From Antedon bifida (Eukaryota > Echinodermata > Crinoidea > Comatulida > Antedonidae): a stretch of DNA of 64,000 nt. Shown piece by piece: positions 11,201-21,704 of this stretch (within the stretch, counting starts at the first letter, position 1; each line of letters begins with the position of its first letter). The position numbers and the translations under genes were made by a program. The DNA lies in the NCBI GenBank assembly GCA_963402885.1, contig OY727097.1:23250001-23314000 (forward strand), given 5' to 3'. The notes beneath the pieces are model-generated. The model saw only the letters and a program-made list of their open reading frames with translations. It was not told the DNA's origin and did not search any database.

Positions 11201-14200
11201 TGGCATCAAAATTTAAATAATTGCAACTATACCTTTTTTGTTATTAAAGTCGTAACAAAAAATACAATACCAAAACAACCTACTTGCTTATACAGACTAT
11301 ATGAAAATTGATTTCAGACACATTCTACTGTCTGCCTCAATTTCAATAGAGCTTAAATACATGTTAATGATTTGTGGCCTGAGTAGACCTACCTTCAACT
11401 CCAATAACCGGTTTTCCATCTAATAAAATATAAATAAATAAAACGTTAAAATGAAGAAATGTGTGAGTCCCGCCCATATTTTTAGATCAAAATGCCCATT
11501 AAAAAAATATATAATTTGATTCGTAAAATAAGTAGTAAAAGTGTTCAGTTTGACTAATGAGGTTGGACTATTGTAACCCGACTAGAATTATGTCATGTCA
11601 CAATAACAACGCGAGAGGAAATTCAACTTAATACGCAAAGAAATGTTTAACTCTTACGGTTAGACATCGCGTGGTTCGTTTTCACGACGGTATACTTTGT
11701 CAGCGGCCTAAATATAACAGTTACCGTGTACTATAATATTACCTACATATTTTGTAGTTTTTATTTGTCTTCAAAGTTAATTATAAATAAGTTAATAATA
11801 TTAAGTAATTCAATATTCCCTGCTGAAACGTAAACGTAAAACTTATAGACATAGAAAGAAATGTATAATTAATAACACAAAAAGAACCACAAACAATATA
11901 TAATTACAAACAAATAAACAATCCGACTTCCTGCCCATTCATGTTATGTAAGAGCTGTGCCAGTTATGGTTGTACTTTTGACCTGACGAGTGTGTTAGCT
12001 TTGCTAGTATACAAAACAAATTTTTAGTCAACAAAGTACCATTAAGTGACGAAGTTTACATCACAGGAGCAGAATAAATTCTAAACCTACCGGTGATATA
12101 CTGAAATTTAATTACTTAATTTGAAACGATAAGATGAGGAAATCTGTGAGACTCGAACCCGGACCTTCTGCTTGATATGCAGCTGTCCTAACCATTAGAC
12201 CACTGGAGCTTTTGTGGTATTGTTCAAACTCGATTGGATAGCGACTCTTTAACATTCTCGGCGTGGTCCCTAAATTGTACGCACGCCCACCAGAGATCAA
12301 ATTGATACGCCCTCATCTTTCATTATTTTCATTCACGAAGCAGGATTTCCAAACAGACTCTATTTTAATTCTTTATTATATAGACTTCCTAATTCAACAA
12401 TAAAGACATTACAAAAGGTTCAGAACACTGCAGCCCGCATCGCATGTAAAACATCTAAATTTTGAGCATATTACTCCTGTTCTTAAAGACCTTCATTGGT
12501 TACCTGTTACTTTACTTACTTAATGTCATCCCACGACGACTTAATTCTTAGTGGGTGCCATGATAATTTGTCTCCATACATCTCTATCAAGCATGCTCTT
12601 CCTCAGTTCACTCAGGTCTAGTTTGGTATCTTTCAACAGAATGTCGAGCCAAGTCAGTTGAGGTCTTCCCACTTTCCTTTTCTCTTCTGGTTCCCAAAGG
12701 AGTACTCTTGAGGCTGGCTCAGAGCTTCTCATAACATGACCGGCCAGACCCATGCGACGTCTTTGAATGATGGTCGTAAGACGGGGAAGGTTGGCATATA
12801 GTGTCTTGTTGGTGGTGTGTGAGGACCATGGGATGTTTTGGACTTTCCTCAGCATGCGGGTGTATGCTCCATCCAGTGATTTTGAGAGCGATGAAGTAAG
12901 ACTCCATGTCTCACAGCCGTAAAGAAGAATGGCTTCAACTGTTGACTTAAAGAGGCGGATTTTTGTGGACGAGATGCCCATATTTTTGAAAGACTGTTCA
13001 GCGCACCCCATGCTTGACCAAGTCTTGCTTCGACATCATGGTTAGTGGATGAACAGTAGCTTCCGAGGTACTTGAAATCCTCTACTTGTTCTATTGCTGA
13101 TCCATCCAGTGTGAGAATTATAGAAGGTGATGAGGGGATTAAATGTATGAATTGGGTCTTCTTGATGTTTAAGTATAAACATATAGCTTGTGTGGCTTGT
13201 TAAATTCTGTGCAGTAGATTTTCGGCAGCATCAGTCTCACCATCTAGAGTCAGGACAACTGCTGATGTATTGATGTACATTACTCTGATGGCTTCTACAA
13301 TTTTATGAGGGATGCCGTATGCTAAGAGGATCTTCATCATGATGTTGCGATTGATGGAATCGAAGGCTTTGCGAAAGTCAATAAAGATAATGACTGCCTC
13401 TTTGTGATGGTTCTTAACCTCTTCAACAATTCTCCTCAGTGCAAGAATGTGCGCAGTTGTTGATCGTGCCTGACGAAAGCCATTCTGGTTGGGGCGTAGA
13501 ACTTCATTAATCACAGGACGTATCCTATTTAAAATCAGGCGATTGTAGATCTTTGCAGCCGATTGTGATAATGAAATACCCCTGTAGTTATCTGGTTTTG
13601 AAAGATCACCTTTTTTCGGGATAGGAACGATCCCAGAAATTCCCCATTCTGATGGCCTGTTTCCGTCTAGAGTTTGATTGCAGAAAGAAGTGAGAGCTTT
13701 CTGGGTGCCAGGTAATTTCCATATTTCGATGGGAAGACCGTCAAGACCAGGTGCTTTGCCAGATTTCATCTGTTTGCAGGCAATTGACACCTCAGCCTCT
13801 GAGAACTTCTCGGAGCTTATCTGGTGGTTGAAGTTGAAGATTTTGTCAATATCCATGTCATCTACCACTGAAGTCTCCACCGATAGTAGTTTGTGGAAGT
13901 GAGTTTTCCATGCTAGAAGACGATCATCTCCCATGATGCAGACACTTTGAGATCTCTTCCCTGAGAGTTGTTTGACAAGTTGCCATGCATATCTTAAGCT
14001 GTTGGCCAATGCTGGTTGATCGAAGGCAAACAGTAAATTATGTAATCTGTCCTCTTCGACTCTGTCAAACGTTTCTCTTAATTTCTTCTGGTATTTTGAC
14101 TGTTCTCTTGTACTTGCTCTTAACGTTTCTCTCCGTGCGCTAACAACAGGAGCACTATCAACGGTAGGTGATGGCTTTGCAGGTGGTTTCGGTAATATTT

Positions 14201-17200
14201 TGTTGCCGACTTTATTACATGTATTTACAAATGATGTATAAGTCTGTTCTTCAACAGGGAGAGATTCGAATAGGGTTGTGATGTTTGCGTCAACTTTGGT
14301 TGCAAGAGTAGTATCATAGGATAGAGCTTTCCAGTAAAGGCGCTTTCTTCTAACCAGCGTCGGTGCCCTGAGACAGAGCCTGATGGAAGCTGTGACCATC
14401 CTATGGTCACCACCGACTGTGACTGATGAGGAGTAGGCCTGGCAGTTGTGAATGCTGTTTCTCCATCTTTTCTGGAAAAGGCAGAAATCAATTTGAGAGA
14501 GATGCCCGGCAGGGTGCTTCCAAGTCCACAGTTTGTGTTTGGGTTTCTGTAATTGTGTATTTCCGATAATCAAATTTTGATGTAGAGCAAAATCACGGAG
14601 ATGTGTTCCATTTCTGTTATTGATGTTGTGTAGCGAGAACCTTCCACTGACTTGAGCATTGAAATCAATTCACAGCATAGCATGTGAAGGGATGTTGGAA
14701 ACAGTGTTACTCAGGTTCTCGTAGAATTTAGTGATGTCGTCAAGAGGTTTGATGTTATGAGGCGAGTGGCAGCTTATGACGTAGGTTTTTGGGTTGCCTT
14801 TGAAGACAGCTACGATGATTCTCTCGTTCACTCTGAACACTCTAATTAGCAATGGTAATATGTTCTTCGCAATAACTAGTCCAACTCCATGCATGGCTGC
14901 CCCGGCTGCGTTACGCGATGCTGAAGCTGTGAAAAGCATATGTTCGCCCATGTTGTGACTTGTGATCTCTGAGTCACCAACTTTATGTACAAATCGGTGT
15001 TCCTGTACAGCAACAATAGGGATATGATAGGTTTTCATGAGTTTATTTAATTCTTCTCTGGATGAGAGTGTGGATAGAGTGCGGCAGTTGAGTGTGCCAA
15101 ATTTGTACTGCATCTTAGGATGCAAAAACCCTTTCTTAGCCGTATAATCAGTCAATGACCGTCCTTGCGGCTTTAGGTCATTGGCGTCATGGACTACTGG
15201 AACTTCAGTAAACTGGCCAATACGGAGCTGAGGTAGATCACGGGCTTGAACATTGGTGCGTTTTGAGTAACTATTCATGGTTTCAACTGGCTGGTTACAA
15301 CATTGAAGCGCCACAACTAATGTCGGCGCAGTATTCATCTTACTAGAATAGTTGGTCCCAACCTCTCATACAAACCATGTATGTTGCCTGGCACCTTGTA
15401 TCTTATTATCGATAATGACTAATAAGTCATACGCCATAAGATACATCCGTTGACCTGCTGCCCGTCAACTTCTGGTTTATTGCAATTCGTCTGGTTCATC
15501 ACCTTAGACCTGTTCGACTTGGTAAAACGTTCCAGGGCATGATGCCCCGCCGACATAGCTCTTAGGATCATTTAAGCGTACAATCACCCACTCCACGGAA
15601 AGGATGCAATAGTGTGTCAAATTCAAGCTACTCACTATTATATTCAAGGCACTGTGTGAACAGGGACCTACATACATTAAAGAAATGCTTATAAATTACA
15701 ACCCAAACAGAGATAGATGTTTTTAAATTCATCGCCAACTTTCTGGAACAATTTGCCCTTTGAGTTATGCTGTACTACTTCTTTAAGCATTTAAAAAAAA
15801 TTATTGAAAACACACCTTTTTATCATGCATTATGGTAAGGATTAGTGAACTTATTTATTTATTTATTTTCTGAGTCTGTAATGCTTTATAAATATAAAAT
15901 AATAGTAAATATACAGTATAAATGTATAAATAATACTTTTAATCATTTAGATAATGATATTATAAGAAATCTTTTTTTCGTACTTTTAAATGTTGTATCT
16001 TTTTATGTTGAAATTTATAAACTGTATTTTAAATTTTAACGATCTATATAATAATGGTATTTTTTTAAGAGGTGACAAAATGCTTATTATAATCTTTCCC
16101 AATTTGTCATACTTTTTTAATGTTGTATTTTTTATATATATTTGATTTTAATATATAAGTGTTTTAATAATTTTATAATAACGGTATATAATAAGCCAAA
16201 TTTTTAATAATGAAAGTAAATATAAATTTTAACTACCTTTTTAAATAGATTTATTTTAAACTGTATATAACTTTTATATTATCTATGTATCTATGTAACT
16301 TTTTGTCTGTTTTTTGATGTATCTATGTAAAGCGCCTTTGAGCATGTTTTTTCATGAAAAGGGCGCTAAATAAATGTGGTATATTATTATTATTATTATT
16401 ATTATTAGGTGATCATTTAGAATAAAATGATCACCTATTGTTATTGTACTTGCATTAAAATATTTTTCTTCTTTCTTTACACTTTTTGTGTAACAAATAT
16501 CTCAAAAAGTTAAATGTCAATGATTACCAAAATTTCACAATGTCTTTCAAATACTGTAACTTAGTCCTAATAAGCTTTTGAGCGTGATCACTCACCCGTG
16601 ACGTCATTTATACGCCATTTTGTGAAATCACATTATCAATCATATCTCCATAATTCATTATCACATATTAATAAAATTCACTACACGTAAGGTTCAGGCC
16701 AAGGGTAAAAATATTAGCAAATAAAAACGCACGTGCACGTTGGGTGATGCGCGTGAAATCGCGCGTTAAAAATTAAAAAAGCTCAAAATTACGTTTTGAT
16801 CAATTTAGAGCATGAATTAGTCCATTTGCGTGTTTTAAAAAAATTACTGCGCAAAAACACGTTTTTGCGCGTGCGTACATAGAAAGCGTAAAAAATACCA
16901 ATTTTTTGTACAAATTGCATTCTACTCATCTTCTTTAGTACATTCACCAAATTTGAGTCCATTTCGACTTAAAATAGTGCTATACGAGCAGGTTAAAAAT
17001 GACAAAATGCGAACATTAATTCTACAAAAGTGCTGAAAATGGTTTTTTTTTAAATGAATATAACTCTTCAGAATGGAAGGTGACCCCCAATTTTTTTTAA
17101 CTTATTATGGAAGCCAATGAGTTGTAGATATAAGTGTATATACACATTAGACGTACAAAATGGTACAACGTCATCATTTGGCCACATGAATTTTAAAAAT

Positions 17201-20200
17201 AGGGGTTTTACCTCTTTTGTCATAGACCACCATATTCAACAGAGCGCAACTCGCTTATTTGTGATCGATTTTCTTTTAATTTTTAATATATTCTACCTCA
17301 ACCAATTATGTTACTCATGAGTTGCCCATACTTTCATTTTGATGACGTCTTCACGTTTTAAAATTTGAATAACGATGGTTACGTAATTTCACCTACAACG
17401 TATATTTGAATACCTTACAGCTCTTCTGAATTAAAGTTGACCTTGATGTTTATAACTTATTATGAGAGCTGGTGAAATGTAGATATGAATTCATATAAAA
17501 ATTATGCCTATCAAATGTTGTGACGTTATCATATGGCCAGTTGAAGTTAAAAAGTAGTTTTTTCGTCTCTTTCGTCAAAGTTGTACAAATTTTAAAGAGC
17601 GCGCATCGCGCTTCTACGTGCCAAATTTTTTTCCAATTGATATATTTCATTGCTCAATTCATTATCTTTCGATATCGTTATCCACAAGTTTATTTTGATA
17701 TTGTCATCAGTGCCAACAAATTAGAACATGATGTATGTCCGTAATTTCACCAATGCTACACTGTATATAGATATACAGTATATACTGTACATAATGTAAT
17801 ATAATAGGCACATAATAGGCACAACTCAGCACTATAAGCGTCTAATAGGATGGCATACATCAACATTTTCCGATCGTATGTTAACATACGTGCATGTTTA
17901 AAAAATATTAATGTCAATAAAATTACAAAAAATGATCACCTATAATTCGTCAAAGTGACGAATTAAATTCTAGTTATTATTATTATTGTTATTATTATTA
18001 TTATTATCATTATTATTATAGTAGTTGAGAAATCCGATTATTTTATACACACTAATATAGATACTACAAGAAATATTTCTTACAAAAAACGCCACTCGAC
18101 ATTTTAAAATTAATCATTGTTCTTTTGATTAATTTATGATTAATTATTAAAAAGATGTCCTTTAATCGCAAAGACATACACATCACAGATAGTTCTTTAA
18201 TTATGAATCAAATGCCCATTTTTTCACTAGTTAATTGTATACACAGCATTTGAAAGAAGACATGTGTACCTTTCCAACAATGTATTATTTGCCAACAAAT
18301 ATTAATTAATTAAAAATTAATTCAAAAAATTAAAAATGGTCAGTTTTGAACTTTAATGTGCTGTAGCCTGTTTGTGTGTGACCTCAACCTGTACTGTAGG
18401 CATGCAACTGAATACCCTCTAGAGACAACGTGACTTCACGGTGTACAAGTGAGAAAATTCTTCCACAGTCTGTTGATTCGCGTCAACCATTCAAAGGGCG
18501 AGAATCAAAAATCGTTCATTTCATTTCAAATACGGCCAATAGTATTTGAGATATATAATTTTGTACTACCAGTGCAGGACGACAAAGGTCAATAAACATA
18601 TATTGGGTCATTTTCTACGAAAGGCCTTATTAGACTAAATAGAGAAATACATATTTCGATTAATTTGAGTCATATTTCAAATTTGTACAACTGTTTTTAC
18701 GGAGGTATGTGATATGTAGGTCAAAGGTAAAAATGCCAAAAATCATACTTCCAGCCATTTTTGACACATTTTTCCATTAGAACGAATGTTAATATTTATC
18801 TTCCAAATAATTTGACACTAACATTATTTCATTTAACCAAAACGTTCCTAAGATGACCATTTTCTTTTCAATGGGTCAAAATATTAAAATTGGTCAGAGG
18901 TCAAAGATGAATTCTAGAAAATTGGCAACTAGCATGCTTCAAATGTTCATAAAACAAAATGTTTACCCCATTACTTTTTTGACATACTGAACTAGACTAT
19001 AGACAATCATAATTTCCTAAAATGAACGCTAGAAAACTGTCATGTTTTGTTCTTATTCAACATAATTTTTATTAGGCATGTTCATCATGGTATTCTCTTC
19101 AAAGAAATGCAAATTTCAATAAGTCATGCGAAATGTGTGATTTTTGCCAAGAATGAAAAAGCCATACAAAGTTATTTTAACGAAATAGATTGTTTTTGTG
19201 AAATGTCAGGTCTGATGCTAAATAAATCCAATACAAGGGGAATGTGGATTGGTTGTGATAAAGAGAAAATTAGTAACTCTTGCAACATTACCTTTAATCA
19301 AGAATCTATTAAGTTTCTAGGTATTTACATTGGTTATGATAAGGATATTTGCAATACAAAAAATTGGTATGAGAAAATTGAAAATCTAAAAAAGATCCTT
19401 AAAACTTGGGAAAAAAGAAAAATATCATTCTTTAGGAAAATCACGGTAATCAAAACATTAGCGTTATCAAAACTTATTTATAATGCAAGTGTCACAGACT
19501 TGCCAAAATCTGTTATTCCTGAAATAAACAAGATTTTATACAACTTTTTATGGAGTGGTAATAAAGAAAAAATTAAAAGAAATACTCTGATACAAAATAT
19601 TGAAAATGGTGGGATTAAAATGATTGACTTTAACTCTATGATTGAATCTTTAAAGTTAGGCTGGGTAAAACGTTTACTAAGCCCGGATCCAGGAAAGTGG
19701 AAATGTATTCCATTATACAATTTATATCCAATTGATTATACATTAAGTATGACGGAAGCAAACTTTGAGAAGCATAATGCACTCAAATATGTGAATACAT
19801 TCTATATAAATATGCTTAAAGCCTGCATACGGTTTAATAATATTTATGCTAAAAAACCTCAATGTATATGTGAAATAAAAACTCAGAGGTTATGGGAGAA
19901 TATATATGTCATGCATAACAAAAAATCACTATTCTGTAAATCTTGGGTGAATTCAGGTATAAAAACAGTAGGAGATATTATGGTTAAGTCTAGATTTAAG
20001 CATATTAATGAAATAACTCCACTGTTGAAACGAAGGGAAAATGCATTTTTAATATATATATGGCACTAATTGACGCTATTCCGAGAAGCTGGAAGTTATA
20101 GTGGTTGAGAAACCCTATTGTTATATACATAAAGAGGTTGATATAATAGAGACAAATGTTGATGTTACTTCAAATTATACAACTGTCAAACAATTCTATT

Positions 20201-21704
20201 CCACTTTTGCCGATGTAGCATATAAAGCGTGCATACCAAAAGCACAAGATAAATGGGAAAACCAACTTCAAAATTGTTTTATTGACTAGGACTTGTTAAA
20301 AAATGTCCATGGTTAATGTTCACTGCTGAGTTAGAAGGTATAATCAATTGTGAGTTTTTAATAAATAAAGAAAAGGCAAAAAAAATGTCAGATATAGACC
20401 GTAACAATTTAGCAAGGTATAAAATTAACGTTTATAAAATTGATATTTAGGTAAAGTAAAATATAACTTTTTTTGATTGCCTGAAAGAGATAAAAAGAGT
20501 TATAAAATAAAGAATTCTGTGGTAAATTATACGTACATTGTTAAGGATTGAAAAACGAGTGTATAACATAGAGGAAAGTTTTTTTTTCTTTCCTTATACT
20601 ATTATATAAAATGCAATGGTAGGAGTGAGATATCAGATGTACTGAAAGTTATTTAATGTCAGTTATTATTGTATTGTATCATTACATTGCTCATGTGCAA
20701 TGCATCGTAAACGAACATTTTATTGATGAAGAAATAAAAGTGGGTCGATCCTACATAAGACAAAAAAAAGTCATGCGAAATGATATTGTTCGTTATATAG
20801 GCATACGGTGCTTAATGAACGGCCAAAATAACGTTTTGGACAAAAGAGCTAGAACAATTACGAATAATAAATGATGAAGTAAGATTTGTTCAGATACTTT
20901 TTTTATAAAGAATGCTGTACGCTACATACCCGGCAGCATTGTTACCAAAGTCTTTAGTCCATCTAAAAAGAAGGTAGCAACATGTTTGTAATAATGTTAT
21001 GATAAACTATATTTATATATTTAAATGTTTAATTTACGCATGAGCAGCAAGTAGCAAAATTGATTTAAATAATGGATAAAGTTGAATTAGCAGATATTGG
21101 TAACTCGATTATTTTAAATCAGGAGAAAAGAAAGTGCTTTATAGGCCTACCTGTTATCTTTTTGTCTGCTTTTCTGCAAAGAATGTTAGCAAACGCCACT
21201 AACTGTCCTCTCGTTTGTAAGCATTCCTCTTTTTCCAGATACAAAACTACGTCCCAAATATCTTTTATTGTCTCTTCATATTTTGATAGGTCATGATTGG
21301 CCCGTGCCTCACGGTAATCATCATCTGTAGTGTTCTTAAGTCCTTTATAAAAGGAATGCCGATACGGTAATACAGAGGTGCCATCTTTCAAACATTGTTG
21401 TTTATTCTCTGCTTCAGCGGCGTATTCATTCAATAATTCTTTAGCCTTTTTAAATTTTGTCAGTTCAGCAATGTCCATAAATATTTTCAACGCAGTAGGT
21501 GAAACAGAACCTTGCCGTTCCATTTCATTAAAAATATCTAGTGGCTTCACATTCTCCTTGTAAAGAATATCGATTTCTTCAACAGCACCAGACACAAGAA
21601 ATGTTAACTCCTTCATATAGCGCCCTGTGAACAATTTACCGAATTCTTTTTTAAGATCCTTGTATTTTTTATTATCACCAGATGTAGCCTTAGAATCCAT
21701 AGTT
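4639..21704 (-). CDS. DED-containing initiator caspase (caspase-8/10-like), four coding exons
   Basis: Predicted join on the minus strand: 21704-21151, 6219-6163, 5550-5443, 5204-4639, with GT-AG sites at every junction. Start is ATG 21700-21698. The product is about 426 residues: two DED-like domains (1-183), a short linker, then a complete caspase domain with His288 (LSHG), Cys331 (QACRN), and substrate-pocket Arg231 (TTRDG) and Arg368 (VSYRY). Caspase-8/10 enzymes are recruited through DEDs to FADD-type adaptors and cleave after Asp. Linking the DED exon to the caspase exons across a 14.9-kb intron is inference, supported by strand, order and matching phase-1 splice sites. Two separate genes, or a missed linker exon, remain possible. 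A transcript would settle it. Confidence 0.7.
5443..5550 (-). CDS. Caspase exon 3
   Basis: 108 bp between acceptor CTTGTACCAG and donor GTATAC, phase 1 on both sides. It encodes the start of the caspase fold: YAMTHTPRGICLIINNVDF, then TTRDGSDKDE with the conserved substrate-binding Arg. It joins exon 4 to restore the expected DKDEENLKRVF sequence. Confidence 0.88.
6163..6219 (-). CDS. Caspase exon 2: linker
   Basis: 57 bp, acceptor TCTTTCCTTAG, donor GTAAAT, phase 1 on both sides. It encodes KKMEETQLPVADIAMTRE, a linker leading into the caspase domain. An internal ATG (6211-6209) could also start a short DED-less isoform. The eight bases before that ATG are in frame with a phase-1 upstream exon such as the DED exon. 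Confidence 0.7.
6220..7234. repeat. Intronic dispersed repeat, first copy (about 6490-7030)
   Basis: Repeat text beginning ACAGATGGTTCTCGAATACA and running through TTAGCACCCTGGGAATT to AATACAAACGTTGAGAAGCA. The same text recurs at about 8600-9125, 10070-10400, 60060-60480 and 61150-61620. No coding function is seen. Confidence 0.65.
7235..7660 (-). pseudogene. LINE reverse-transcriptase C-terminal fragment
   Basis: Minus-strand frames encode KLNVFHLRCLRTILNIRWQD, RRLRWLGHVRGMDD and, after a frameshift, KRSKGRPLLRFKDACKRDL and WEKTADDRKSWKDCIKAGL. This is the conserved C-terminal tail of ORF2 from a class of APE-type LINEs. The polymerase core is absent and the frame is broken, so it is a decayed 5'-truncated copy inside the caspase intron. 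Confidence 0.7.
7661..10419. repeat. Intronic repeat cluster, second and third copies
   Basis: Copies at about 8600-9125 and 10070-10400 share the text of 6490-7030. A linked module, CAGCATGGACATCCATTAAA and its variants followed by ACCACGATCGGAAAACAC, appears at about 7776 and 9782 and again at 60860. Successive copies look tandemly arranged and diverged. No ORF is supported. Confidence 0.6.
10420..12110. other. Intronic AT-rich DNA
   Basis: No gene, terminal repeat or recognisable element was seen. It is part of the large predicted caspase intron. Confidence 0.4.
12145..12211 (-). repeat. tRNA-like pseudogene or SINE head
   Basis: The minus strand has an A box (TGGTCTAATGGTTAGGA) and a B box (GGGTTCGAGTC) at tRNA spacing, and an anticodon-like stem CTGC/GCAG with loop ATATCAA. 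The acceptor arms do not pair and the T stem is broken, so it is not a functional tRNA. A decayed tRNA-derived SINE head is the best reading. Confidence 0.55.
12340..12513 (+). pseudogene. L2/CR1-like LINE ORF2 fragment, left part
   Basis: Encodes LLYRLPNSTIKTLQKVQNTA, ARIACKTSKF and a damaged version of the HWLPV segment typical of the C-terminal part of L2/CR1-type reverse transcriptases. It is interrupted at about 12513 by a minus-strand LINE and resumes at about 15616. Confidence 0.7.
12541..13011 (-). pseudogene. LINE ORF C-terminal region after a frameshift
   Basis: Encodes STVEAILLYGCETWSLTSSL, RMLRKVQNIPWSSHTTN, RRRMGLAGHVMRSSEPAS and KVGRPQLTWLDILLKDT, the usual tail of this LINE ORF. 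It is in a different frame from the upstream part, and the real start was not the first Met here. The stop at 12541 is probably the native C-terminus. Confidence 0.7.
13012..15338 (-). pseudogene. LINE ORF: endonuclease and partial reverse transcriptase
   Basis: The endonuclease starts YKFGTLNCRTLSTLSSREEL, has VAVQEHRF (catalytic Glu region) and, after the in-frame TGA, IDFNAQVSG, then SQIDFCLF and GDHRMV (catalytic Asp/His region). The reverse transcriptase has SGKAPGLDGLPIEIWK, PIPKKGDLSKPDNYRGISL, PNQNGFRQARSTTAHIL and motif A IIFIDFRKAFDS. Right after LTLDGETD the sequence jumps to AAENLLHRI, a stop, then QATQAICLYLNIKKTQ. The expected GVLQGD to FADD segment is therefore deleted and the enzyme could not polymerise. 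Confidence 0.75.
15616..16405 (+). pseudogene. L2/CR1-like LINE, right part and 3' end
   Basis: Resumes the interrupted ORF with KFKLLTIIFKALCEQGPTYI, LINYNPNRDR and a frame-broken end. The 3' UTR ends in a hairpin-like GCGCCTTTGAGC...AAGGGCGCTAAATAAATG segment and an (ATT)n microsatellite, the usual L2/CR1-type 3' terminus. The element is plus-strand and not functional. Confidence 0.7.
16406..17973 (+). mobile_element. Non-autonomous Helitron2/Helentron-like element
   Basis: The left end is TAGGTGATCATTT, immediately followed by its own inverse (hairpin 16406-16437). The inverse, AAATGATCACCTA, recurs near the right end (17930-17942), but 31 bp inside the terminus. After it come a perfect 10-bp stem (TAATTCGTCA / TGACGAATTA, 17943-17965) and the 3' end AATTCTAG. 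Asymmetric terminal inverted repeats, a subterminal 3' hairpin and a CTAG end are the features of Helitron2/Helentron elements. (TTA)n lies on both sides, so it probably inserted into the LINE's microsatellite tail. No Rep/helicase ORF is present. Confidence 0.6.
17974..18020 (+). repeat. (TTA)n microsatellite
   Basis: Imperfect TTATTATTATTG-type repeat, likely the continuation of the L2/CR1 tail interrupted by the Helitron-like element. Confidence 0.7.
18021..19046. other. Intronic non-coding DNA
   Basis: AT-rich with several short AGGTCA(A)AG-like words (about 18720, 18900), probably a decayed dispersed repeat. No ORF or termini recognised. Confidence 0.35.
19047..20452 (+). pseudogene. 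L1/Tx1-like LINE ORF2, 3' half, frame-broken
   Basis: Starts in a degenerate catalytic block (SHAKCVIFAKNEKAIQ in place of the ADDxxxF motif). It continues with SIKFLGIYIGYDKD, NWYEKIENLKKILKTWEKRK, IPEINKILYNFLWSGNKEKI and NGGIKMIDFNSMIESLKLGW, the conserved C-terminal region of L1/Tx1-type ORF2. A frameshift near 20070 and a TAG near 20287 interrupt the rest, which reads on to VPWLMFTAELEGIINCEFLI. It is 5'-truncated and inactive, lying in the caspase intron. Similar LINEs lie on the minus strand at 24.5-26.3 and 45.3-46.3 kb. Confidence 0.75.
20453..21150. other. Intronic DNA next to the DED exon
   Basis: An open frame at 20656-20874 has no recognised motif. Nothing else is supported. Confidence 0.3.
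21151..21704 (-). CDS. Caspase exon 1 (coding): tandem DED-like domains
   Basis: Coding from ATG 21700 to a phase-1 donor (ACAG|GTAGGC) at 21150, 183 codons. The first DED-like domain is about residues 10-95, with LTFLVSGAVEEIDILYK, PLDIFNEMERQGSVSP and IFMDIAELTKFKKAKELLNE in the helix 2 to helix 6 pattern. The second, more diverged, is about 112-180 and ends IWDVVLYLEKEECLQTRG and LVAFANILCRKAD. A TTTCTTTGTTAG acceptor four bases before the ATG implies a non-coding first exon further upstream (not located). Alone it could be a DED-only adaptor; phase and position favour the caspase N-terminus. Confidence 0.7.

Larger units (their letters stand above)
12514..15615 (-). mobile_element. APE-type LINE (RTE-like), inactive, inserted in an L2/CR1 copy
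   Basis: A single minus-strand element. It has a 5' leader (about 15615-15339), an endonuclease plus reverse-transcriptase ORF, and a short 3' tail with TAAGTAAG repeats at its left end (about 12514-12530), as seen in RTE-like LINEs. It splits the plus-strand L2/CR1 fragment. Damage: TGA at 14670-14672, TAA at 13200-13202, a frameshift near 12960-13010, and loss of the reverse-transcriptase YADD block. The clade is inferred from tail and motifs only. Confidence 0.7.

Noticed and set aside
12145-12211. Functional tRNA on the minus strand
   Set aside because: Acceptor and T stems do not pair.
20656-20874. 72-codon ORF near the DED exon
   Set aside because: No motif, no duplicate, no splice context, on the opposite strand in an intron. 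Too little support for a gene.
21072-21296. Plus-strand ORF opposite the DED exon
   Set aside because: Antisense shadow; the minus strand has the DED pattern and splice sites.
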